From Xenopus tropicalis (Eukaryota > Chordata > Amphibia > Anura > Pipidae): DNA of 64,000 nucleotides. The position numbers and the translations under genes are program-made. Location: NCBI RefSeq assembly GCF_000004195.4, contig NC_030679.2:33531712-33595711 (forward strand). Reading direction: 5' to 3'. Below are positions 1 through 12,500 of the stretch, one piece after another; the first letter of the stretch is position 1, and every line of letters starts with the position of its first letter. The notes beneath the pieces were generated by a model, which did not search any database, was not told where the DNA came from, and saw nothing but the letters and a program-made list of their open reading frames with translations.

Positions 1-528
1 GACCAGCCTGGGGAAGTAGAGATAAGATATCTGCAGCCAAAACTGGACAAAACTGAATTGTTCCACTCCCAGCAGTGCCCATACAGTAGCAGTGATTACT
101 CGCATCCTATCATGCGGCAGTTCCTACTATACTTTCATTGTCACAGTTAAAAGCGGTGCTTTTTATCTGACCGTTTCCTTTCTTTTTTTTATCAACGCAG
201 CAAGATATCCTCTCTATGAAATGGACATCAGCTTTGTCAAAAGTAGAGTTTTAGCTGAACTTAACAGATTTATGATTTTCATCATAAATGGGTTGTATCT
301 TTACATTATTAGTTTATTGCATTGTAATACATTATTTATTTACATACTAAGATTTACATACTATTTCCTGTTCCAACTTTTGAATATACCATGTATAGTG
401 GGAGACTGCCCTTAAGCTCTGTACGTAGATGTCACTAAGGCAGTCTGTTAAGCACCCCCGTAACATTAACTGCTTATCCAATAAACCAATATAAACCAGG
501 CATTCCTCTCTATAAAAAAATCACGCCA

Positions 529-684
529 GCCCAGGGTAGTTTTCCTTATGGCAGACCACCACTATCTTCCATGTTCTTCCCAGGCATCCCCTATGCATGC
601 ACTGAAACAAACTCTGTGGGAGATGCCTGGGATGAAGAAAGATGATGGTGGCTACCCAGCCTAAGGAAGACTACCCCTGCCCAG
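529..684. mobile_element. foldback element
   Basis: Left arm at about 534-591 (GGGTAGTTTTCCTTATGG and onwards) pairs with the right arm at 619-676, which ends in GGAAGACTACCCC, with a loop of about 27 bases. The arms match over most of 58 bases. No coding capacity. Confidence 0.7.
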
Positions 685-925
685 CAATCATCTCATTATA
701 AAATTGTACCAGCATGGAGTATCAGGTTAGCAAGTTAACTTATTGGGGGGGGGGGGTACCTTTTCTTGTCTTCTTGTCAACTTTTAAACTAAAAAGGCCC
801 ATCTGTAGGAATCAAGGGTGTATACAGTATGAATGCATCTTACCCTTTGGCACAGCCTGATAAGCTTGTTAATTCAGTAATATAAAGGAGCTGCATTTCA
901 TCCACAGTTGCTGGAGAGTAGATCC

Positions 926-1166
926 GGCCATACATTGACAGTCTCACTCATTTGGCAAGGTCACCATACGAGCTGATGCCCACCTTGATGTGGGTGATAC
1001 TGAATAGATCTGATAATCGGATCTTGGACTGAACAATCATATCCCATTGACAGTATACAGGCCATCGGGACGAGGAAATCGTCATCTGAGAGCCCCATAC
1101 ACAGGCAGATAACCTGCCAACTCTGTCTGTCACCAGCTTTTATCAGCCTGTATATGGCCACCTTAA
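926..1166. mobile_element. short MITE with GGCCATAC/TATGGCC ends
   Basis: Begins GGCCATACATTG and ends TGTATATGGCCACCTTAA. The terminal motif recurs in several elements of the window (6403-6672, 45772-46113, 50190-50455). No coding frame. Confidence 0.55.
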
Positions 1167-1179
1167 GATGAACAGTATA

Positions 1180-1310
1180 ATGCAGTGGCTCGTGAGCAAC
1201 ATGTTGCTCGCCGGCGGGATGGCAGGGGGAAGGCAACTCGGGGAGATTAGTCGCCCGCGAGCAGGGAGTTTTGCCGCGGGCGACTAATCTCCCCGTGTAC
1301 CAGAGCCCTA
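1180..1310. repeat. hairpin element with 21-bp perfect arms
   Basis: Positions 1239-1259 (CGGGGAGATTAGTCGCCCGCG) and 1275-1295 are exact reverse complements with a 15-base loop. The same GGGAGATTAGTCGCC core recurs in the foldback at 50945-51268, so this is a smaller relative of that element. Confidence 0.7.
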
Positions 1311-2193
1311 ATGGATTTAGTGCTACTTGACAATATGAAACACCAAATTGCATTGATTTGTCCAGCAGGCCCACAGACATGATCACTCATTTTAAGTCAA
1401 TCTGGTTGTTGGTCAACAGAGGCGTACCGTCAATGCGCCAGACCACTTGCTAAAAATTCTCAGCCACTGCTGCACTGCCTCCTGCTGCAAACAGCGAGTG
1501 TGGTAACGTTTTAATTGCATGGCTGGGGAGAAGGAGCTAGGGTGAAGGCACACAGAGCTACTAGTAGCAGATACTTGTCACAGCTACTAAAATAGACAAC
1601 ATTGATCATTTACTGATAATTGTTTCTACATGTGTTTTAGCAGAGGCAATTCTCAGTATTGTCTATAGCAGGGTATTTTCTGGTGTTTAGTAGCCGTGAC
1701 AAGTAGCTGTTAATAGTAGCTCTGTGCCTCTTTACCCTAACATAAAGTAGACTGCATGACCTGGAGGTATGGTAGTTATGCCACTGTTGGCCAGAGTTTG
1801 ATTGCTTAAAATTCTTGGACCTCAATGTTGATGTATTATAGGTATGAGGTACTCTAAAATATAAGTACAAGTATGGTTGCTATTATCCAGAATGTTCGGT
1901 GCTTTCTAGATAAAAACCCTGAATTCACGTGTAGGGACCATTTAATTTTACACCTACTTTTATAGTTATTTGGTATGAAATACTTTATACTGAAAAAGAC
2001 AGTAAAAAGAATGGCTCCCAGGGCCCAACAGAGAACATGACATCCAGGGCCGAGTCTTAGAACAATATGGTGAAGCCAGTGGCAGATATAGGGGTTATGC
2101 GTGACCTTGTTGGGAATAATATAGGGCTGATAGGAATTGGCATACACAAGATCCTGCACCACCGCCATATCTTCTGCAGGACAGTCTGCCCCC

Positions 2194-2628
2194 CAGGGGG
2201 CTCAAACTCAATTTACCTGGGGGCTGCAGGAGGCAAAGTCAGGATGAGGCTGGGCCGCATAAGGGATTTCACAAAAAATTGGCTTTCAAGGGATAATGCA
2301 AGGCACGGCGGGCGGGAGCTGCTGATTGCGGAAATGACGTTATGCCATCATAACAGTTATTATGGGAAGACGTTCTGTGTGCACAATTAGCTGCTAAGGA
2401 GCTAGTTGTGCACACAGAACGTCTTCCCATAATATGATTGTGATGATTATGATGGCATAACGTCATTTCCGCAATCAGCAGCTCCCGCCCGCCGTGCCTT
2501 GCATTATCCCTTGAATCGCAATAAAAATCGCGATCCATTCATTGCTTTTGAGAAGGCGTTGGTGCGGGCCACAAAATACTGTACCGAGGGCCGCAAATGG
2601 CCCGCGGGCCGCGAGTTTGAGACCCCTG
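2194..2628. mobile_element. hAT-like non-autonomous element with internal long hairpin
   Basis: The left end CAGGGGGCTCAAACTCA and the right end GAGTTTGAGACCCCTG form imperfect terminal inverted repeats of hAT style. Inside, 2286-2392 and 2405-2513 form a nearly perfect foldback of about 105 bases per arm. No 8-bp target duplication was recognised, so the class is inferred from the ends only. Confidence 0.65.
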
Positions 2629-3079
2629 TATTAGGCAAATCTGGTACATAAGTGTTTCTGCATTTATCCTACTTCATAATGTATAAAAGCCAGTCTGTAC
2701 ACACAATGCACAATAGTAGAAGAAGGAATCAAGCCAAAATCTGCTAATTACAGTGATACAAGATGTTAAAACAAAGTAGACTCATAACTCACATTTAAAA
2801 ACCAAGTTATTGCTGTTAAGTAGAGAGAAGTAGGCAATGCTTGGAATGGCTTACATGTATATGTATATGGATTTATATAGAGCCACATATAAAGCTAGTT
2901 TCTTCATTCCCTTATATATGTCCCCTGTTGGGGGATATCCGATAATATACAATATATAAAACATAAGACGGAATTAAGCTAAGCTAGTGAGGCCATGCAG
3001 GGTCTGTAGGAAAGCCATAAAGTGAACACGTATTGTAATCCGAACAATGAGGCTCCATCTGTCCAGGCAGCTATTGCTC

Positions 3080-3500
3080 TGAATGATGGGAAAAAGTTAC
3101 GGCAATAGGGGGCAGATAGCGCTAATCAAATGGGACGTGCCACATCCCTGGGTTGGGAAGGAAATCTCCCCTCTGTTACTTTCCCTGTTACATCAGCGCA
3201 GCTACAAGGGGTTGGACCGGGGTCCCTGCAAGCTCCGCACCCACCCCCCCTCAGCGCTGAACTTGAGCCCGCCCACTGCTGTTCTACCCTGCACATCAGG
3301 AGCGGGTTGTATCACTTTGCCTGCTGAGCCGGGGGGAGCTGCTCACACACAGGGCGCTTACCCTCAAGCCCCGAACGAATGAAGCGAGTGAGAAGAAGCA
3401 GAGTGGAGCGCTGGGAGCCTGCAGCCCGGCGGGACTATGGATACCAGTGAGGATCTAATTTGAAACATCTTTTTGCTTGTGCTGGGGACGATTGAGCAAA
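3080..3500 (+). promoter_or_regulatory. probable promoter and 5' UTR of the short DLC-like transcript
   Basis: GC- and CpG-enriched compared with the AT-rich flanks, with an Sp1-like GCCCGCCCAC at 3267-3276 and no clear TATA box. It leads into the exon carrying the start codon. An in-frame TAA at 3456-3458 stands upstream of ATG 3501 with no earlier in-frame ATG between them, supporting that start. The transcription start is not determined. Confidence 0.5.
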
Positions 3501-3513
3501 ATGCTAGTGACAC
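3501..3513 (+). CDS. dlc1-like: DLC-like coding exon 1 (MLVTQ start)
   Basis: Thirteen coding bases, ATG CTA GTG ACA C, followed by GTGAGT. Joined to exon 2 they read MLVTQIEAKEAC, very like the start MILTQIEAKEAC that I recall in the human DLC1 short isoform. The phase matches exactly. The exon is too short to find by ORF length; the call rests on the splice site, phase and resemblance. Confidence 0.65.
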
Positions 3514-6500
3514 GTGAGTCAGCTTCTTTTCTCCTTGAGATATTGCGCCTAATGGCCCCCGGGCCGGTCAGCAGCTGTGGGGCAGGGGGTGCTAGTGACT
3601 GGCACAGAGGCACCCTACCTACCCTGGCACCGGCAAGGGCATCTTCTCAACTGTCTGGAGCATCTGTGTGGAGCATGCGCAAGAACTATTCTAATGAAGA
3701 AGGGCAGACCCTGCAGCTGCTCTGGGGCCCGGGTGGTATAGGGGGGCCCGGGTGGTATAGGGGGGCCAGGTGGTATAGGGGGGCCAGGTGGTATAAGGGG
3801 GCCAGGTGGTATAGGGGGGCCAGGTGGTATAGGGGGGCCAAGTGGTATAGGGGAGCCAGGTGGTATAGGGGGCCAGGTGGTATATGGGGGCCAGGTGGTA
3901 TAGGGGGCCAGGTGGTATAGGGGGGCCAGGTGGTATAAGGGGGCCAGGTGGTATATGGGGGCCAGGTGGTATAGGGGGCCAGGTGGTATAGGGGGGCCAG
4001 GTGGTATAAGGGGGCCAGGTGGTATATGGGGGCCAGGTGGTATAGGGGGCCAGGTGGTATAAGGGGGCCAGGTGGTATAGGGGGCCAGGTGGTATAGGGG
4101 GCCCAGGTGGTATAGGGGGGCCAGGTGGTATAGGGGGGCCAGGTGGTATAGGGGGCCAGGTGGTATAGGGGGGCCAGGTGGTATAGGGGGGCCAGGTGGT
4201 ATAGGGGGCCAGGTGGTATAGGGGGGCCAGGTGGTATAAGGGGGCCAGGTGGTATAGGGGGGCCAGGTGGTATAGGGGGGCCAGGTGTTATAGGGGGGGC
4301 AAGTGGTATAGGGGTGCCAGGTGGTATAGGGGGCCAGGTGGTATATGGGGGCCAGGTGGTATATGGGGGCCAGGTGGTATAGGGGGCCAGGTGGTATAGG
4401 GGGCCAGGTGGTATAAGGGGGCCAGGTGGTATATGGGGGCCAGGTGGTATAGGGGGCCAGGTGGTATAAGGGGGCCAGGTGGTATATGGGGGCCAGGTGG
4501 TATAGGGGGGCCAGGTGGTATAGGGGGGCCAGGTGGTATATGGGGGCCAGGTGGTATAGGGGGCCAGGTGGTATAGGGGGGCCAGGTGGTATAGGGGGGC
4601 CAGGTGGTATAGGGGGCCCAGGTGGTATAAGGGGGCCAGGTGGTATAAGGGGCCCAGGTGGTATAGGGGACCAGGTGGTATAGGGGGACCGGGTGGTATA
4701 GGGGACCAGGTGGTATAGGGGGGCCAGGTGGTATAGGGGGCCAGGTGGTATAGGGGGCCAGTGGGGCACTGACTCATTGGTAATCATTTGCTGCCAAAGT
4801 TTAGGGGGGTCATTAAATAAGTTTGCACTGGCCCCCAACAAACACACTGGACTGAAGAAGGGTGAATCTGGCCCCCTGCAAAATATTTCTGTGATTGTTT
4901 TAGATGCAACATGGCTTTGATGTTGCTGAACTACAGTTTCCCTGCCTTCACTGGAGGTTGTTTGTAAGTTAGAACACTGCTGGGGCTGCAGATTGCCCAG
5001 AGCCTATTATCAGTTCTTCTACTTTGCATGGGATATCAGCTTCTGTGCCCCCTGTATATGACCCAGTGTATTAGTTCGCTTACAGCAACCTTCATACTGG
5101 CTAAATATTGTACAAAGAATCCGCTTTGTTTGACTTTGGATTAGATTTTACTTCCCGGGGTTAAACAAACTGCTCCGGCTCTGCAAGTGTTCCCTGTTGT
5201 GCAGCTGCCTCTATGTGCCCAATTCTGGTGCATAATGTACCGATACTATATAGGCTAACAGTAGGGGTTGTAACTAGAATGATGGCAATTGTTGGCGTTT
5301 ATTGTGTGAATGTTTCCGTTCCAACCTTTGCATTACATATTCACTACTTTAGTGAAATTTTACTTTATGTATGCACTTTGTGCTCACGTGTACTGGTTGT
5401 AATGGATGGGTGTGTGCTGCACCCTTGCTTTGGTTGCACCTTTGTTGATGCATCTGGTGCAAAGAGCAGAGCACAGGCAGCCCTGTATATAACCATTGCC
5501 TTGAGCAGGACTCCCAAAGTTCCAAATTGCAGGTTGCACCCTCCAGCGTGCCTCACAGCCAGGCATATTTCTTTGTTCTAAGGTTACCAGATTATTAAAA
5601 AATCGGGGGCAGCTCTTATCAAATCAAGTTGCTGTGTTAAGTGATTGCAGGTAAATCTATTGCAATTTATGCAGCTGGATTTTCTACATGTCATTGAATT
5701 TTTTTTTTTTAACTTTTGCTGTATAAGAATGGATGATTTGTGGGGAAAATAAATGCACTTTTTTTGTTTGCACCTTGTTACTGTTCTTAAAGGACAAGGA
5801 AAGGGTGCATCATTGGGGTGGTTGCCAGTTTGTAAGGAAAACCCAGTGATTATAATTGCTAGGGTACTGGGCACTGCCATCTTTTTGCCTATCCCTGGGA
5901 TCCCTTGCTGCTGCCCTGGGTTGTTAGCATGTGCAGTAGAGTGAACTAGAGTGAAGATCTGCTAGTTAAGCAAGGTCAGCAACACACAGATGCAGTCTTC
6001 GTCTGGAGGGATTTTCAAACTCGCCTGATAGATATCTGATTTTTGGCCAGATATCTGTTAAGGAGGAAGTTGGGAAAGTCCACGTGGCCATGGGCCTGCA
6101 GTAGGTACTGGGTCTGATTGCTGGAAGAGCCTCTGTAGGTTAGGTAACATATTTTAGGGGAGCCTAATGTGGGTTTGGGCTGGGCCGACCAAAACCATGC
6201 AGGTCTTTACCTTGAACTTCCACAGGATAATGAAATCTCATCTTCCCTGGCAGTTTTACCAGTGTAAGGGGTCATTTACGTATGCTACCATAGTTGCGCA
6301 TCTCACAGATTTCTCTGCAGTGAGTCACACATTAAACCACATTTATTAAAGGTTCTTGCATCAAAATGGGGGTTGTGTTAGTCCCTCCTGCCTCCTGTTT
6401 CCCTAAAGGTGGCCATACACATAGCAATTCTGATCTTTCAGAAGATCGTTCACTTCCTCCACTGACGTTCAGCGCTGAATCATCAGATATGGAGGTAGAA

Positions 6501-9500
6501 CAATAGAATTTCTACCTCCACCTGCCAATTCAGCGCTAAATGTAGATTTTGCTCGGGCGCCTTCAATGCCTCCCAATGAAAATCTTTTAACCTGGCCGAT
6601 ATCTGCAGCTTTGCAATATCGGTTGCCTCTTCAAGCCGCCATTCTTATATCAGTGCGTGTATGGTCGACTTTAGTGCCGTACATCTAAAGAACTGGGGCC
6701 CTTTCTGCAATCTTGCGTTGTACAATGAAAGTCATGTCAACCAAACTTAAAAAACTTGGAGCGCAATTGCATCTTGCAATTGCAATTTGCAGCAAAGTGC
6801 GAGTGCAGTTGTGTTAATATTGATGCATTGGCCATAACTGCATCAGACACCCCCTTGCAACTGCAACAATTCTGAAATTCTAGAAAAAGACACTGCATTA
6901 TGGGGAAAAAATAGCTCACTGCACCCTTTAATCTTCTATAAGGACATGTAGAGATGAGAAGTTTGCCCTGCATTCAAGGTCTGGGGTATTCATTGCTTTT
7001 TATTATTTGTAGAAAAAGCCAAGATCTATTTATGAATGTGCCATGGGTGCCCCACAGAATACAGCTGGGTGCTCCTGGTGACAGTTTTATTATCTATATA
7101 TTCCACATTTAGCTGCTGCACACTTTAAATACCCCTGAATTGATTGCATCCTGCACCCGGTTTCCCGTCGAAACATGCCCTTAAGGCACCTACACCTTCC
7201 TTTTGTACTCAAGGCTGACCTAATACACAGGCTGTAGATGGAATTTTTCTTCCTGCAAAGCAGATACACATACCATACATTTTTCTTATTGCTGGCACCA
7301 TTCTTTGCTGGTTCTTCTAAACATTGGAGGCTAGGTCCTTGTTGCAGCATGTGAGGTAGTAGATTCCAACCCCCCCCCCCCCCTCGACAGTAACTCATTT
7401 AGTATGTGGGTAGGTAACTTGTGGCCTTGCTGATATTGCTGAACCGCTATAGTTGCCTATTGTATCTTACTGTATATGTTTTAATACAGATCTCTTTACT
7501 TCATTCCCTGGCCACTCTTTCAACTGCAATATTGTATTGGCAGCCAGCTCTCCCCGTGCCAAGACTGCCATTCCCAAGATGCCTTGAATGCTCTGTGATT
7601 AACAGGCAGGCGAATGAGATTAACAGATGTGTTCAAGGCATTGTGGGAATTGCAGTCTTGGCTGGAGAAATTGAGTTGATTGCAAGACCACAAAAATGGT
7701 AGTGCATCAGAAAACTGAGAAGGGATAGATAAAAAAATGCTTTCAATTGCAATTTAATTTACAAATAAATGTAAAATCACTGAAAAAATCACTTTAAAAC
7801 ATACTACTGTCTTTAACAGCTGAGTCACGCGTAAGGTTCTGTGTAATTAATGAGCATTTGTTGCATTATTGTTGAGTTTATTTATAAACACTGGGCAAAT
7901 TTTCAACTGGGTATAGCAACCCATAGCAACCAGTGATTAGCCATGTTTTTAACCAGCTGAAGGTAGAACAATGTAAGCAAACAAATCTAATTTCCTTGAG
8001 TTACTGCTCAGGTGCAAATTTGCCCAGTGACCCCCTACTGAATTAATAAATTGGGTTTGACTTTAAAGGGCAAGGAAACCCAAATCACTGGAGGAGTGCC
8101 AATATGATAGGAACCCAAATTCCCTGGTTGGCCGCCTAACATATTGGCACATCCCAGTGAACAGCTTTTCCTTGTCCTTTAAGTAATTATGCAACTGATG
8201 ATCCCAGTCAACAATCCCTTATTCACTATTGATGTACAAATGTTTGCTGGGGATATTCTTTATGTAATATTTCCAGAACCTGTTTCAGAATGCTTCCCTG
8301 CAGGAGTTGAGTGGTTGTGTAACGCACCTCCTACGTATGTTTCATTGAAGCCTTTTGAATAGTGCAGTGGTTTTCCCTAATTCCTTGGCACGGATCCGGG
8401 GAGCTAAAAGTAGAAGAATTTCTCTTCCTTTTGAGCTACTGATGGAACTTGCCCCAGGAGGATAATTGTCATTTTATTCAGTATCCAGCCCCACCGCCTC
8501 CCTGATAGATCTCTCACAGAGAGACATTGTGACCACAGTGAGTCATAGTCAGGGAGAGGAATGTGCCTTGTTCTGAAGTCAAACAAGCTGTGGAGGGGAC
8601 AATGCTCTGCCATGGGGCCATTTGTACAGGATTGACGTGAAAATGAAAGGGTGCCAGGCACTGCACCTTAAGTGGTGACATTTAGGAAACCATGGTTTCC
8701 GGTTCCTAATTGAGCTGCCGTTCAGCTTTCTCTAGAAATGTCCAAAAAATGCGGAGACTGCGAGGCCTTGTGCCATGTCACTGAAGGGAACACAATAGGG
8801 ATGACGCAAGGAAAGTGAATTTATGTGGCAATTATAGCTTCTCAGCCTCATCAGCTCTTGCTGTGTAGACTATTTGTAGCACCAAGTCATGATTACTATC
8901 CCCTAAATGATATTAAAGATTTGCAGAATATCTGGATAACATGATGCATATTCATACATGCAACATTGTGCAACTGTGCAAAACCTTTTCTTCTAGGATG
9001 ATTGAATTATCATTATTTTACTGGTATATTTGCTGTCTTGTGCTAATTTTCACATTCCTATTTTAACTGTATGATTTATATGGAGAATATAGATGATGTG
9101 GCCCATCTGGTTTCTATAGCAACTTACAACAACATTCACAGAAACTTCCATATTCCCTGGAGGCTACCATTTCAGCCATGAATCAGGGTTTGATGACTTC
9201 CTTTATGTTTGGCTCTCATTTCAAAACCATTTTTCCAGTGCATTTACTCATAATTTATCCCCCTGATTCCGACCCTGTCAAATCAGTGTGCTCTTGACAA
9301 AGTGGGGATGTGTATCTTGTTTAGACTTAAGAGCCTTCATTATTAGACTTTAGATTGCACACAGGGAAGGCCAATTGTTACTGATTATCATGTAAGGAAA
9401 TGTTGCAGAATGTTGCAAAGTAAACTTCGAGCAATCCACTTCTGGCCTAAGCGGCTAGCTACAGATGGAGCAATGTAAGCCAAAGCTAGATAGCCTTTTT

Positions 9501-12500
9501 GAAAGACATGTATGCTCTGAATAAAATACATAAGTACTGGCATGGCGCTTGTTATCCAGAATGCTTGGGATCTTGGATTTTCTGAATAAGGGGTCTTTCC
9601 GTACTTTGGGTCTCCATACCTTAAGTCTGCTAAAAATTATTTCAACATTCATTTAACCCAGTGGGATTGTTTTGCCTCCAGTAAGGATCAATTATATCTT
9701 AGTTGGGATCAAATACAAAGTACTGGTTTATTACTACAGAGAAAAAGGAAATTATTTAAAAGAATATTGAATTATTTTATTAAAATGGAGTCTATGGGAG
9801 ACTGTCTTCCTGTAATTTGCAACTTTCTGGATAACAACATTCCAGATAATGGTTCCAATACCTGTATAAAATAAGACAAATATGTGGTTCTTAACAACAA
9901 CTGTTTAAAAATATTAGGGGTCTTTGGCTGTATTAGGGTTATTTGTCTTTTGTATTAACCCCATTCCTCCGTTATAACAATGCTAATGTAATTTTGAGAG
10001 TCCTTGTCAGAATCCCAGGAACATCTGAAATGAATAACTAATGGATTTAATATGACGAGAGGGTGTTTTTTTGTGGTTTGGGCTTCGTTGTGCAGCTGCA
10101 ATGAGAGGTAATGGAACAGGCAGATCCTAGGAGCTTGCACAGAGGGCTTGTCCAGCCAGCCTCCAATAACACAGATGCTGAAGTGATTCCACTGCTTGGC
10201 ATTTGCAGCTGCCAAGCACATTCCCTGTGTGTTAGCCACTGCACCAAAGCAGATGTTAAATCAGGTGAAAGAGGAAAAATTCAGAAAACGTTTTATTGTA
10301 TTGGATAATCAAGTTACACACATAGTGAATTTTGCATAAACTCAATTTAGTGTTTTTGTTTCCTTGGATAGTTTCTATTCAACTCCCTGCAATTACATGT
10401 GTGCCCTTGCTAATATATATATTTATTCCATATTTAACAAGAGGGTTGTTTAGGTTTTGTACTGCAGCTCCAATGAGAGGTAATGGAACAACCAGATCCC
10501 ATGAGCTCCCACAGCCCATAATATTTCCTTTACCTTCTATTTCCATACGACCTCTGACAAAATGGATTTTTAATTTGTAAATTGTTTAGGAAAAAAAAGT
10601 TTTTCGGTGTTTCTGTAATTTATCTTCCACTTTTTTGTATACATGCAGCACAAAAAGATTATTTATTGGGGAAGCGAGTAAAAAGTATTAAGTAATGAAA
10701 TTTGAAGTATTGCTTCCAAATTGTTTTGGATCTCTGGTCTACATCATGGTAAAAGTTAGCTCAAAGATGAACCCCTTAAATAGCACTTGGTATAGGAGAA
10801 AATTAGATGGGGGGGCAGGAGATCTCTAAAGACACTACTACTGGTATTTTAGTCTCTCGGTAATTGGCTAGCACAGATTAAATCTTGTTGCCCCAGGTGT
10901 ATATGAAGCAGTGAGTAATGTGCAAGATAGCTGGGCATCCCTGTCATTTTTAAATGATAATTCTTTTGGGAAAGTATACTGGGTTATGGGCAAGAATTCT
11001 TGCCAGCGAGAGACTGAGTTTGCAGTATATAAGGTTCTTTTATTGTATTCCTTTTGTGAGAAGCTAATCTAGCAATCACTGTATGAATAAATGCTTCTAT
11101 CAGCTCTCCAGCATATCATGCTAAGCTAATTCCAGATGAATAGAAGTCTTTCTAAGATAAACTGTTAACAGTGCCATTGATCCCTTCTCCGTATTGTTTT
11201 CAGAGGCACACGCCTTCATTCAGAGGCAGTTTTGCCTAATTTAGCTTTGACAGATGTAAGATAAGTATGGCAATAGCTGCACGTAGGATCCTGAACGCTC
11301 TCTCACATTTCTGACAGATCTTTGGGCTGGTATTTACATTAAGGAAAGGCTTGGCTGCTCCTCCCCCCTTCCGCCACCTAACAAACAATCTGAGCGGTTA
11401 TCACTGCCCGTTCTGACTGCAAAAACATCCGTCACTCTTGAGTCAAAACACAGGAGAAGGTTGCAATTGTTTGCAGGAGCTGATGACTGCAGCCACATAG
11501 AACTATGACATCAAGGGAGAACTTGCTCAGCTTTCTCATTTTTTGAGAGCAAATGGTAGCTGAGAGATATTCTCATGTATATATGGGTATTGGATCTGTT
11601 ACCTGGAAACCCTTTATCCAGAAAGTTCCAAGTTACAGAAAGGCTGTTTCCCACAGACTACATGATAAGCAAATATAATTTTTTAAAAAAATGTCCTTTT
11701 TCTCTGTAAAAATAAGGTATAATTAATCCTTATGGGATGCAAAACAATCCGATTGGGTTAAATTATTGTTTGCATCAGGGCTCCCCAACCTTTCTTATTC
11801 GTGAGCCACAGTCAAATGTAAAAAGACTTGGAGAGCAACACAAGCATCATAAAAGTTCATGGAGGTGCCAAATAATAGCTATACACGGGCCAATTCTAGC
11901 TGCCGATATCGGTCCCTTAGACCGATTGGGTAGCCAATCGGCCCGTGTATGGGCACTACCAACAGGCCTGCCCGACCGATATCTGGCCTGAAATCGGGCA
12001 GATATTGATCGGGCAGGTTAAAAAATCTAGTCGGATTGGAGACCGAATTGGCTCATTGATGCGGTCCCCGAACCGACTTTGCATATACCCGTCGTTATAA
12101 TTCGATTGTTTGGCCCCAGGGCCAAACGATTGAATTAGCCTGTATTCTCCCGATATCGCCCACCCGTAGGTGGGGGATATCGGGAGAAGACGCCAAGCGA
12201 GCGGATCTGAAGGTGCATGGGGACCTTAACATTGGCTATTAGTGTGCATAGAGGCTGCCTATCAGCTTACAGGAGGCTTAAAGTATGGAGATCCAGGTAT
12301 ACCTGTACTGGGCCCAAGAAATCTTTGCTAACATAATATACATGTATAGGACCCATTATCCAGAATGCTCGGGACCAAGGGTATTCCAGATAAGGGGTCT
12401 TTCCATAATTTGGATTTCCATACCGTAAGTCTACTAAAAAAAAACAATAAAATGTTAATTAAACCCAATAGGATTGTTTTGCATCCAATAAAGATTATTT

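Noticed and set aside
3725..4763. CRISPR-like array
   Set aside because: Units are contiguous 17-mers without spacers, in a vertebrate intron; it is a minisatellite.
3615..4847. Minus-strand open frames of 410 and 363 codons (PPIPPGP and YHLAP repeats)
   Set aside because: They exist only because the 17-base minisatellite lacks stops; there is no splice or start context and no recognisable protein.
5213..5581. 122-codon plus frame in intron 1
   Set aside because: Cysteine-rich random-looking translation, no splice context, no recognisable domain.
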